From the NCBI RefSeq assembly GCF_949769285.1, contig NZ_OX458331.1, positions 620,001 through 684,000 on the forward strand: 64,000 nucleotides of DNA, written 5' to 3'. The notes under the pieces are model-generated. The model did not search any database. It saw only the letters and a list, made by a program, of their open reading frames with translations, and was not told the DNA's origin. The DNA is from Anaerococcus sp. Marseille-Q7828 (GTDB taxonomy: Bacteria > Bacillota > Clostridia > Tissierellales > Peptoniphilaceae). Positions within the stretch are counted from its first letter, which is position 1, and each line of letters opens with the position of its first letter. Made by a program: the position numbers and the translations under genes. Shown piece after piece: positions 1 to 7,666 of this stretch.

Positions 1-449
1 GTTGATGCTCCATGAATACCTGTGTTGTACGCATAAATTTCATATGGAGTCAACACATCTGTAGTTTTTGAAGTTGATAGACCAGTCGTGTTTCTGTCTT
101 CAAGAGTTAGAACATCAATAGTTGACAATTTTTCTAATTTTTTCATGTGGTCAGTTATTTCTAAAGTATAGTTATTTCCTGGATTCAGAGATTTTATGTG
201 TTCAAAAACACTTTCAATACCTGGCAAGTCTTTTTTTTGCACCGAAGTGCTGCTAATAATAACTTCAACTGGTTTAGTCATATCAAGCTGAGCATCAAGT
301 GAATTTTGAACTACTTCTCTAATTGTAGACTCAGAAGTAAATTTCTTTGTTGAATTATCACCAATTATGTCTCTGAAGTATTCTAAGCTTTGATTAAAAC
401 TATGACTTTGAGTATGTTCTGTACCAATAAAGGCGAATATTTCTTTCAT
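1..449 (-). CDS. GHKL-type ATP-binding protein (N-terminal part, runs off the window)
   Basis: The ATG at 449-447 follows a GGAAGGATAG ribosome site and the frame stays open to base 1, so only the first ~149 residues are visible. They contain REVVQNSLDAQ (about residues 45-55), which matches the N box (E..xNSxDA) of the GHKL/Hsp90-like ATP-binding fold, and further on LTLEDRNTTGL, which resembles the G1 box (DxGxG-like). I infer a stand-alone GHKL ATPase of the kind found as uncharacterised 'ATP-binding protein' genes, some of which occur in restriction or phage-defence loci. The partner domains lie outside the window, so the role is open. It is divergent from the small gene at 666. Confidence 0.6.
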   Translation of the reverse strand, partial: MKEIFAFIGTEHTQSHSFNQSLEYFRDIIGDNSTKKFTSESTIREVVQNSLDAQLDMTKPVEVIISSTSVQKKDLPGIESVFEHIKSLNPGNNYTLEITDHMKKLEKLSTIDVLTLEDRNTTGLSTSKTTDVLTPYEIYAYNTGIHGAS

Positions 450-613
450 AAACTATCCTTCCAAATTATAAATAGTGTTTAATTTATATTATTTTTAAGC
501 TATTGCAAAGACGGTATATTCTTCATAGTATAATTAGATCATAAAAACATCATTTGATCAAATTTTATAGTTACATTAGTGTAAGAAGATCTAAGATATA
601 AACTTCAAAGCCA

Positions 614-650
614 TTGACTAAGAAAAAAATTGATCATATAATACGATCAA
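614..650 (+). promoter_or_regulatory. Promoter with palindromic operator for the 61-aa gene
   Basis: TTGACT at 614-619 and TATAAT at 637-642 are separated by 17 bp. The -10 box is enclosed by the inverted repeat TTGATC (630-635) / GATCAA (645-650) with a 9-bp gap. A related perfect palindrome, ATTTGATCAAAT, lies upstream at 552-563. A repressor binding the inner repeat would occlude the -10 box. The region 450-613 otherwise holds only the presumed 5' region of the divergent GHKL gene. Confidence 0.6.
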
Positions 651-665
651 AAATTAGGAGGGATT

Positions 666-851
666 ATGAAAGTTTCTTATAATAGAATTGAGTATCTTGA
701 AAGTGAAATAGAGGTTGATGAGATTGTTTTGTACGAGAATTTTGATGGGGATTTGATTTCATATATTAGATTTTATGAGGACCAGTCAGAGGATTCCTAC
801 GAGAAAATCCAAAGGGTTGGAGTTTTTGATATTGGTATTGAGTTACTTTAA
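666..851 (+). CDS. Small acidic protein of unknown function (61 aa)
   Basis: The start is set by an AGGAGGG ribosome site 5-6 bases upstream. The 61-residue product is soluble, acidic and rich in Glu, Asp and Tyr, without a signal peptide, membrane segment or recognisable motif. It has its own promoter with a palindromic operator and its own strong terminator, so it is a monocistronic, probably regulated gene rather than a chance frame. I do not recognise the family. Short acidic proteins under a palindromic promoter can be antitoxins, anti-repressors or inhibitors, but nothing here decides this. Confidence 0.6.
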   Translation: MKVSYNRIEYLESEIEVDEIVLYENFDGDLISYIRFYEDQSEDSYEKIQRVGVFDIGIELL

Positions 852-857
852 ATAGAT

Positions 858-911
858 AAAATAACCCAGTGCCCAACATTTTATTCTAGATTTTGAGCAT
901 TGGGTTATTTT
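858..911 (+). terminator. Strong intrinsic terminator, probably bidirectional
   Basis: AAATAACCCAgTGC and GCAtTGGGTTATTT form a long stem around an A/T-rich loop and end in T-rich sequence on both strands. It lies between the convergent genes ending at 851 and 925. Confidence 0.8.
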
Positions 912-924
912 AATTGCTATAACT

Positions 925-1854
925 TTATTCCTCCCCATTCCTAAAGTTACTCGAACTCATTTGGTACATTTGCCATCTTACTCCTCTGATGGCTACTCCC
1001 ATGGTGTAGATGTTTTCTGGCAAGGATATGCCGTTCATTGCGTCTCCTATGTGTTGGAGGTGGGCGCCGTTTGCTTTTGCTGCTAGGGCGATTTGTCTTA
1101 TGGTGTTTTCATCGCTTGTTTCTTGGCTGGTTCCTATGGCTGACATGATGAGGACTTTTTCTTCTATATTTTTGCTTGTGTTGTAGTCATAGACATAGTC
1201 TGCTATTTCTTTTAGATCATCTTCGTTAAAGTGTGGGACTGTATATGGTGCTGGGACTAGGAGTATGTCTGTGCCTGCTTTGATGAAGTCTTTGGCTATT
1301 TCTAGGTTCATTACAGGTCCGTCCGTTCCTGCAGCGTGCATTTTGCCTGCTATGACAAGGCCTTTGAAGTTTTCTTTGGCTTCTTTTATGGCTTCTAGTA
1401 TTTGACTATTGGTTACTCCTGTTCCTGGGTTGCCTGTTAGGCATATGAGATCTAGGCCAAGGTCATTTGCTAATTTGTAGTTTTCTATGGATGCAATCCT
1501 GCCTTTTGGTAGTTCTTCTCTACTTTGGGTCATTTCTGCATTAGTATCTACTGGCTCTAGGTTGACTCCTAGGGGTCTGGATGTTGCGCGTTTTAGCCAT
1601 GCCAAGTGATTTGATGCTTCTTCTGGTACGCCGTTTATTGTTGGGTTTTCTAGGTCTAGGGCATTTAGTAGTAGTATGTCTGCTCCAAAGGCTCTTTCTA
1701 TTTCGGCATTTGTAAGTCCTCCGATATAGGGTTGGGCTGATACGACTGATTCTGATACTATTACCCTGCCTTCTGATGCTAGTATGGCTTGTTTTAGTTC
1801 CATAGGGCTAGCTTTGAGGTAATCTGCTCCTTGGTAGTTTAATAATCTTTTCAT
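925..1854 (-). CDS. TIM-barrel protein, PEP-phosphonomutase-like (DUF7916-type)
   Basis: A 309-residue soluble protein with a (beta/alpha)8 pattern. Characteristic stretches are SEGRVIVSE near residue 27, FGADILLLNALD near 56, PLGVNLEPVD near 94, ICLTGNPGTGVTN near 137 and IAGKMHAAGTDGP near 168. I know this pattern from proteins annotated as PEP phosphonomutase or HAD-like, now grouped in a DUF family (DUF7916, from memory), usually beside PTS genes. The reaction is unknown; the glycine-rich LTGNPGTG loop suggests a phosphate-bearing ligand. It is on the same strand as, and downstream of, the nagE-like gene, but the + strand gene at 1975 and a terminator lie between, so it probably has its own promoter. 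Confidence 0.6.
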   Translation of the reverse strand: MKRLLNYQGADYLKASPMELKQAILASEGRVIVSESVVSAQPYIGGLTNAEIERAFGADILLLNALDLENPTINGVPEEASNHLAWLKRATSRPLGVNLEPVDTNAEMTQSREELPKGRIASIENYKLANDLGLDLICLTGNPGTGVTNSQILEAIKEAKENFKGLVIAGKMHAAGTDGPVMNLEIAKDFIKAGTDILLVPAPYTVPHFNEDDLKEIADYVYDYNTSKNIEEKVLIMSAIGTSQETSDENTIRQIALAAKANGAHLQHIGDAMNGISLPENIYTMGVAIRGVRWQMYQMSSSNFRNGEE

Positions 1855-1974
1855 TTTATTCTCCTTTTTGATATTTTACCCAATTAAGATCTAAGTATTA
1901 AATTGGGGGGTATATTATAATTAACAATATTAGCCAGAGAATCTATTTTCCAATAACATAAAGGGGTGGTATAA

Positions 1975-2334
1975 ATGAAAAACAAATATAGAAATCTAAG
2001 ACTCATTCTCTTTGTGATTTTCACTATAATGTATTATGTTCTTGGGGTGTTTTTTAAGGATGATAACTTAAAATGGATTTTATATATTGCTTTAATAGGA
2101 AGTATTGTTCTTGGAATTTCGCTATTAATTTTTGATATTAGAAAGTTAGAAACTAATAAAAAAAGACTTTTTTCGTTTCTATTATTGCTTATAATATCCT
2201 TATCCCTACAATATATGCTAGAAACTTATTTCTATAATTTTAACCTATCTGTAAAAATTATAATGATAATAGCCTTTATAATTTTTTATAGCCTTTATAT
2301 TAATTTTGAAGTATTTACAATCAAATATAAGTAA
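1975..2334 (+). CDS. Small integral membrane protein, unknown function (119 aa)
   Basis: The gene begins after AAAGGGGTGGT and encodes about four hydrophobic helices (roughly residues 8-27, 33-53, 62-82 and 89-112) joined by short lysine-rich loops. There is no signal peptide, cysteine motif or catalytic signature. It is transcribed against both neighbours and ends at a shared terminator at 2343-2375. I do not recognise the family. Confidence 0.55.
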   Translation: MKNKYRNLRLILFVIFTIMYYVLGVFFKDDNLKWILYIALIGSIVLGISLLIFDIRKLETNKKRLFSFLLLLIISLSLQYMLETYFYNFNLSVKIIMIIAFIIFYSLYINFEVFTIKYK

Positions 2335-2342
2335 ACAAATAA

Positions 2343-2375
2343 AGAAAGACCGGTTATCCAGTCTTTCTATTTTTT
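2343..2375. terminator. Bidirectional terminator between convergent genes
   Basis: AGAAAGAC (2343-2350) pairs with GTCTTTCT (2361-2368). T-rich sequence follows on + and, read from the other side, on -. It closes both the membrane-protein gene and the PTS gene. Confidence 0.8.
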
Positions 2376-2383
2376 AAATATTC

Positions 2384-3907
2384 TTATTTACCCAAAAGTT
2401 TTACAAATTCATCATATACTGCTTGAACTTGTGGTCCTATGATTACTTGGACTGCTTTTGGACCTGGTTTCATAATTCCTGCAACGCCAGCTTCTTTGAT
2501 TTTGTCGTCATTTACTTTTGCTGGATCATTTACTGTTAGACGTAGTCTTGTTGTACAATAGCTTGTTGTATCAATATTTTCTGCTCCGCCTAGACCTTGT
2601 AAAATTACCTTTGCTGTATCAGCATATGATCCTTTTACTGTGGCTTGTTGTTCTTTTGCTTCTTGATCAACTGTCTTATCATCTGAAGAAACTTGGCCAC
2701 TATTTTGAGATTTTGAGCTTCTACCTGGAGTAGCTATATCCCATTTTTCTATTAGAACCTTGAATAGGAGATAATAGATTGCAAAGAATACTAGACCCAT
2801 TACAAGTAGTATCCAAATTTTTTGTGCCATTGGGTTTTTTGATGATAGCAATAAGTCAATAAGTCCTGCTGAGAAACCAAATCCTGCATATGCTTTTAGT
2901 TGTGCTGCCAAGAATACTGATATACCAGTTAGTAGAGCGTGTACAAAATATAATTGTGGCGCTACAAACATAAAGGCAAATTCTAGTGGTTCTGTTACAC
3001 CTGTTAAGAATGATGCTAATGCACCTGCAATCATAAGAGCCTTAGTAGTTTTTTTGTTACTCTCATCAGCTCTTTGAGCTATAGCTAGAGCTGCACCTGG
3101 CAAACCAAACATCATTATTGGGAAGAATCCTGCTTGGTACATACCTGGATGATAGGTTGCTGTAATTGATTCTTGTACGTTATTTAAGAAATTTGGTATA
3201 TCGTTGATATCAGCAAGTCCAAACCAGAATACTTGGTTTAGGGCATGGTGAAGTCCTGTTGGAATCAATAGTCTGTTAAAGAATCCATATAATCCAGCAC
3301 CAAGAGCTCCCATTCCAGTTAGTGTTGTACCAAATTTTACTAGACCAGCATAAATGAATGGCCATAGGAAAATTAGAATTATTGATGCAATTAGAGCATA
3401 TAGGGATGCCATAATTGGCACAAGTCTTCTTCCTGAGAAGAATGCCAAGAAGTCTGGAAGTTTTGTTGAGTGGAACCTATCGTAGGCTTTGCCGCCCAAG
3501 ACCCCGGATATAATACCTATAAGTACGTTTTTGTTGTTGATGGCATCAAATGCTGCAACTCTAAATGGATCGCTTGCTGTCCATGCTTCGACGTCAATAG
3601 ACTTAAGTTGGGCAACTGTTGCTGTTGATAGCATCTTTGATAAGGTTAAAAATGCTACAAGACCTGCAAGAGCACTTGCTCCATGATTTTCTTTGGCAAT
3701 ACCAAACGCTATACCTACTGCAAATAGTATTCCTAGATTATCTAAAACTGCTCCACCAGCAGATATGAAAAATGCTGCTATTGGTGAACCTGCACCCCAA
3801 TCAACAGGGTCAATAAAATAACCAATACCCAAAAGAAGGGCTGCTAGAGGCATAACCGCAACTGGTTGCATTAGGGCTTGACCTAATCTTTGTAGTTTTT
3901 CTTTCAT
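2384..3907 (-). CDS. nagE: PTS system EIIBC, N-acetylglucosamine type
   Basis: A 507-residue permease of the glucose superfamily. An EIIC domain of about ten membrane helices (residues ~10-385) carries the substrate-site stretch LHHALNQVFWFG, which follows the NagE rather than the PtsG pattern. A charged linker (about 395-425) leads to an EIIB domain with the phospho-cysteine motif SYCTTRLRL (Cys451). There is no fused EIIA, so a separate Crr-like EIIA must serve it. It imports GlcNAc as GlcNAc-6-P; the deaminase NagB is encoded at 32402, while NagA is not in the window. The ribosome site AGGAGG lies just upstream of the ATG. GlcNAc is the likeliest substrate, glucose the alternative. Confidence 0.8.
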   Translation of the reverse strand: MKEKLQRLGQALMQPVAVMPLAALLLGIGYFIDPVDWGAGSPIAAFFISAGGAVLDNLGILFAVGIAFGIAKENHGASALAGLVAFLTLSKMLSTATVAQLKSIDVEAWTASDPFRVAAFDAINNKNVLIGIISGVLGGKAYDRFHSTKLPDFLAFFSGRRLVPIMASLYALIASIILIFLWPFIYAGLVKFGTTLTGMGALGAGLYGFFNRLLIPTGLHHALNQVFWFGLADINDIPNFLNNVQESITATYHPGMYQAGFFPIMMFGLPGAALAIAQRADESNKKTTKALMIAGALASFLTGVTEPLEFAFMFVAPQLYFVHALLTGISVFLAAQLKAYAGFGFSAGLIDLLLSSKNPMAQKIWILLVMGLVFFAIYYLLFKVLIEKWDIATPGRSSKSQNSGQVSSDDKTVDQEAKEQQATVKGSYADTAKVILQGLGGAENIDTTSYCTTRLRLTVNDPAKVNDDKIKEAGVAGIMKPGPKAVQVIIGPQVQAVYDEFVKLLGK

Positions 3908-4005
3908 AACTACCTCCTCATAAAATATTAATAATGTTAAATAATTACCATTACTTCTCTATATTATCATACTTTAGAGATTTTTTAAATAATTTATTTG
4001 ACAAA

Positions 4006-4869
4006 TTAGTGTACACCCACGAAAATATAATCCAAAAATTTCACTTTTAGTTTAAATAAAATCTCACCTAGCAAAAAAGTTACTAAGATTGCCATAACTG
4101 TTACTATGAGAGGACTTGCATCAACTATGCTTGCCAATAATATGTAGTTTAGCTTGTAAGGATAGATATAGGCAAAGGTCAAATACTTACCAAAACTCCT
4201 CGTTCCCACTGGAGAATCACCCTTTAAGATGATATATGTCAGGATGAAGAGCGAGAAATATATGCCCAGGTAGAAATTTTTAGTGTAAACTAAGTAGACT
4301 TCTCCAACAAATAGGATAATTGCCAAGGGATAGAGAAACTTGTTTATTGATTTGGCTGGATTGATCCTAGTTGCCAAAACATAGAAGGCAAAGTAGACCA
4401 AGAGGTCCTTGTAGTAAAAGTCAAAAGGAATGTAGGTAGTATTGTGCATAGCAAGGTAGAGTAAGAGACCCAAAGCCGCTATAACACTTGTAATATTGGT
4501 CCCAAAGATCCTAGATAGGACAAGCTCTATGATAAAAAATATAAAAACAACAAAAATCACATCAAAGAAATTTACAATCAGATACTGGATATCTGTCAAT
4601 AGATATTTGTCAACTGTAAGTTCAAAGCCCTTGGTGTAAAATATAATGAAAGTTCCATATACTATGAGAGGTAGGGCCATCAATAATACTTTTTTGCTGT
4701 CAGCAAAGGAAATATTATAGGCCAGATAGGCTATGATGTAGCAATTGATGAGCATTGTAAGCACATTTGTATTTACTTTTATTTGGTTTGTAAAAAATGG
4801 CGCAAGATATGATACTAGCAAAAGCAATAGGGCAAGGCCATCTGCAAGTTTGATTTTATATGTATTCAT
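4006..4869 (-). CDS. Multi-pass membrane protein, possibly TraX-like
   Basis: A 287-residue protein that is nearly all hydrophobic, with eight to nine predicted helices. The late stretch FGKYLTFAYIYPYKLNYILL vaguely resembles the C-terminal YPLHL region of TraX/acyltransferase-type proteins, where a membrane acyl transfer role is known. The usual His is absent, so this is a weak link. The gene is monocistronic, divergent from the gene at 4940 and separated from nagE by 98 bp that hold the nagE ribosome site. Function unknown. Confidence 0.45.
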   Translation of the reverse strand: MNTYKIKLADGLALLLLLVSYLAPFFTNQIKVNTNVLTMLINCYIIAYLAYNISFADSKKVLLMALPLIVYGTFIIFYTKGFELTVDKYLLTDIQYLIVNFFDVIFVVFIFFIIELVLSRIFGTNITSVIAALGLLLYLAMHNTTYIPFDFYYKDLLVYFAFYVLATRINPAKSINKFLYPLAIILFVGEVYLVYTKNFYLGIYFSLFILTYIILKGDSPVGTRSFGKYLTFAYIYPYKLNYILLASIVDASPLIVTVMAILVTFLLGEILFKLKVKFLDYIFVGVH

Positions 4870-4939
4870 ATGATAATGATATCACGATTTTAATATTTAG
4901 GCTATTTCTTATGGTATAATTAAAATTAGCGAGGGATTT

Positions 4940-5590
4940 ATGGCAAGAAATTATAGTGCAAATCGCAGAAGAAGTCACACTCCGCCAAGAAGGAGAAGAA
5001 TGTCGGTATTACCATATATGTTTTTGGCAATATTAATACTAGTAATTTTTTCTGCAATTTATTATTTTATAAATTTTAATGTAAATAAGAATGTTGAAAA
5101 ATTGGAAAAGGCTATCAAGACTTATGATGTCACATATCTGGAGGATAATACAGATCGTCTGCCAATAATCTTGGATGTCCTAAGAAAGTCATACTCTGAT
5201 GATTCGGTCAAACAAGAAGAATTTTATGATGGCAACTTCTCAAATCTAGACCTTGAAGTAATAGAGGTGACCAACAAGTCAAAGGGCAAAGAGGTAAGGC
5301 TCAATGTCAAAAACGTCAACTACATAGATATATATGATAGTGTTGAGGGGGATGAGGATCAGACTGTAGTCCACAACAATTATGTCAAAAAACTCCTTAC
5401 CCCAAGTAAGGATAGGACTGTCATGGAGGCTAATATATTTTTGGAAAGAACCATAAAAGGCTACAGGGTTTATGAAACTAGGGATTTTATCAATGCAATC
5501 CTAGGTGGTGCTCTTGAATATGCGGATGATCTACCAAAGATAGAAAAAAATGCCGAAAGTGATAATGAGGATACTAGCAAGGGAAATTAG
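4940..5590 (+). CDS. Membrane-anchored extracytoplasmic protein, unknown function
   Basis: A 216-residue protein with a strongly basic N-terminus (two Arg clusters within residues 9-20), one membrane helix at about 24-46, and then a soluble, acidic extracytoplasmic domain with a Glu/Asp-rich tail. This is a type II topology. It lies 26 bp before the first CPBP protease gene and probably shares its transcript. I do not recognise the extracytoplasmic domain; it could be a partner of the membrane protease. Confidence 0.5.
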   Translation: MARNYSANRRRSHTPPRRRRMSVLPYMFLAILILVIFSAIYYFINFNVNKNVEKLEKAIKTYDVTYLEDNTDRLPIILDVLRKSYSDDSVKQEEFYDGNFSNLDLEVIEVTNKSKGKEVRLNVKNVNYIDIYDSVEGDEDQTVVHNNYVKKLLTPSKDRTVMEANIFLERTIKGYRVYETRDFINAILGGALEYADDLPKIEKNAESDNEDTSKGN

Positions 5591-5616
5591 ATTTTCCTTA
5601 AGAGAGAGGAAGTCCC

Positions 5617-6522
5617 ATGCTAAAAGACAACTTTTCTATAGAGCAAACCAGAAAGACACTAAAAAAGACAAATCCAGTTTCAACTGTTGTAATTTTATTT
5701 TTGCTAATGCAAGTACCAGGGGTCATAATTGACCTTTTGCTTTCCCATATGTTATTGGAAAGTAAAGATTACTCAAATAAATTGGCAAATGCGGATTTTT
5801 TTCTGCTTGCCACTTTATTTACCACGCTATTTATAGCCTTATTAGCCTACCTATTTGCAAGATATTACCAAAAACGCAACAAAGAAAGTTTGGGGCTTAC
5901 AAGTAGTGAGAAGTTAAAATCTTATCTTAAGGGCCTATTAATTGGTATTTTTATGATACTTGCAGTAGCTTTTGTGGCGAAACTTACAGGTTTTGCTGAA
6001 ATCAGCTTAAATACATCCAAGATATCTTGGTCATTTTTTATAATTTTTGTATTAGGTTGGATTATCCAAGGCTTTGAAGAAGAACTTATCACAAGATCTA
6101 TTTTGATGAATTTTTTTGCTGTAAACAACGGAGTAATAGGAGGGATAATAATAAACAGCCTGCTATTTGCTATCTTACATATGGGCAATACAGGTTTTGG
6201 CATCCTAGCATTTATAAATATAATGTTAATGGGTATTTTGTTTTCTCTGCTATTTTACATATCAGATAATATATTTTTCCCGGCAGCAGCTCACAGCTTT
6301 TGGAACTTTGCTCAGGCAAACATATTTGGAATGAGTGTAAGTGGTATGGATGAAGTCAAAAATACTATTTTTAAAACAAAACTTATGGGTGGCGACATCA
6401 TAAGTGGAGGAGCTTTTGGCTTTGAAGGATCTATTTTTGTGACCCTTGTTGAAATTATAATGATCTTTGTAATAATAAAAATTATAAAAAGAAGAAATCT
6501 ATACTTAGAAAAAATCAATTAA
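5617..6522 (+). CDS. CPBP family intramembrane metalloprotease (copy 1)
   Basis: A 301-residue protein with about eight membrane helices and all three CPBP (Abi/CAAX protease) motifs: FEEELITRS near residue 160 (Glu-Glu motif 1), AILHMGNTGFG near 187 (His motif 2) and AAHSFWNFAQ near 227 (motif 3). The family includes Rce1-type proteases, bacteriocin-immunity proteins and lantibiotic or quorum-sensing maturation proteins. A close paralogue follows at 6616. A hairpin terminator separates the two genes, so each copy is probably transcribed on its own. Confidence 0.85.
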   Translation: MLKDNFSIEQTRKTLKKTNPVSTVVILFLLMQVPGVIIDLLLSHMLLESKDYSNKLANADFFLLATLFTTLFIALLAYLFARYYQKRNKESLGLTSSEKLKSYLKGLLIGIFMILAVAFVAKLTGFAEISLNTSKISWSFFIIFVLGWIIQGFEEELITRSILMNFFAVNNGVIGGIIINSLLFAILHMGNTGFGILAFINIMLMGILFSLLFYISDNIFFPAAAHSFWNFAQANIFGMSVSGMDEVKNTIFKTKLMGGDIISGGAFGFEGSIFVTLVEIIMIFVIIKIIKRRNLYLEKIN

Positions 6523-6523
6523 A

Positions 6524-6552
6524 CTTTAGGCGGTTTCCCGCCTTATTTTTTT
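6524..6552 (+). terminator. Terminator after CPBP copy 1
   Basis: TAGGCGG pairs with CCGCCTA-like sequence around a TTTC loop, followed by a T run at 6545-6552. Confidence 0.75.
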
Positions 6553-6615
6553 AAAAAAATTTGATTTTCTATAAAGTATGGGTAATTTATTATTAACTAA
6601 TAAGGAGGGAATTTT

Positions 6616-7590
6616 ATGCTCCATGATAACTACTCAATAAGAGAAACTAAGAGAACAATGAAAGATAAAAATCCTGTAATTACTGTTCTTTTACTTCTTT
6701 TATTCATGCAATTGCCTATGTTAATAGTTGGTGTTATTTCAGGTTTAGTCATTTCCTTTTCTAATCCAAGCTTAACGGAAAATCCACAATCTATGAGGAA
6801 TTATTTAAACACCATAGATAGCGAATATAGGTTATTGGGAATGCTATTTTTAACTATTTTAGTCAGCATTTCTGTCTATATTTTTGCAAAAAAAATTCAA
6901 AAAAGAAATAAAGAATCTCTGGGACTTACTAGCTCAAATAAATTCAAAAACTACATAAAAGGATTATTGCTTGGCCTAGGAATGATTGGCGGGGTTATTC
7001 TCATACTAAAAACCATGGGACTTATTGAAATCAAGTCAAATATAGCCAATATTTCTCCGATCATTTATCTCTTTATAATAATTGGATGGATATGCCAAGG
7101 CTTTGAAGAAGAGCTAGTGACAAGGTCTATTTTGATGAATTATTTTGCTGCTAAATATAGCCCTTTGGTCGGTATAATATCAAACGCTCTGATATTTTCC
7201 CTCTTGCACTTGGCTAATAATTCTTTTGGATTTTTGGCTGCTATTAATATTTTCATAGTTGGTATACTATTTTCCCTATTATTTTATGTATCAGATGACA
7301 TAATGCTTTCGGCTGCAGCCCATAGTTTTTGGAATTTTGCCCAAGGCAATGTTTTTGGTATCTCAGTAAGTGGCATGACTACTAGCAAAAATACTATTTT
7401 CATCTCTAAGTTATTAGGAAATCCAAGTCTAACTGGTGGAGCTTTTGGCATCGAAGGAGGCTTGGCAACTACGATAGTTTTGACTATAGTAACTATCTAT
7501 CTAATCAAAAAAGCCAAAGAGAAGTCATTAGTCTACAGCAGATATAACAAGCAGAATCAAGAAGAAAATTCCTCAGAAAAAATAAAATAG
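6616..7590 (+). CDS. CPBP family intramembrane metalloprotease (copy 2)
   Basis: A 324-residue paralogue of the upstream gene, with FEEELVTRSILMN, SLLHLANNSFGF and AAHSFWNFAQGN as the three active-site motifs. Identity is highest around these motifs and in the linker KKIQKRNKESLGLTSS, lower in the N-terminal helices, as expected for an old tandem duplication. It has its own ribosome site (AAGGAGGG) and a hydrophilic C-terminal tail of about 30 residues absent from copy 1. Substrates are unknown; peptide maturation or immunity are the family's known roles. Confidence 0.85.
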   Translation: MLHDNYSIRETKRTMKDKNPVITVLLLLLFMQLPMLIVGVISGLVISFSNPSLTENPQSMRNYLNTIDSEYRLLGMLFLTILVSISVYIFAKKIQKRNKESLGLTSSNKFKNYIKGLLLGLGMIGGVILILKTMGLIEIKSNIANISPIIYLFIIIGWICQGFEEELVTRSILMNYFAAKYSPLVGIISNALIFSLLHLANNSFGFLAAINIFIVGILFSLLFYVSDDIMLSAAAHSFWNFAQGNVFGISVSGMTTSKNTIFISKLLGNPSLTGGAFGIEGGLATTIVLTIVTIYLIKKAKEKSLVYSRYNKQNQEENSSEKIK

Positions 7591-7627
7591 ACAAAACAAT
7601 TTATGAAAAATCGAATATATCAAAGAA

Positions 7628-7666
7628 AAAGGAGTCTTGTTTTTTTTACAAGAACTCCTTTATTTT
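7628..7666. terminator. Bidirectional terminator
   Basis: AAAGGAGTCTTGT (7628-7640) pairs with ACAAGaACTCCTTT (7648-7661). A T run follows on +, and an A-rich leading side gives a T run on -. It sits between the convergent CPBP and uracil permease genes. Confidence 0.8.

Noticed and set aside
5550-5732. A 60-codon frame bridging the 4940 gene and the first CPBP gene
   Set aside because: Both real genes have proper starts and stops in other frames; no sign of a frameshift.
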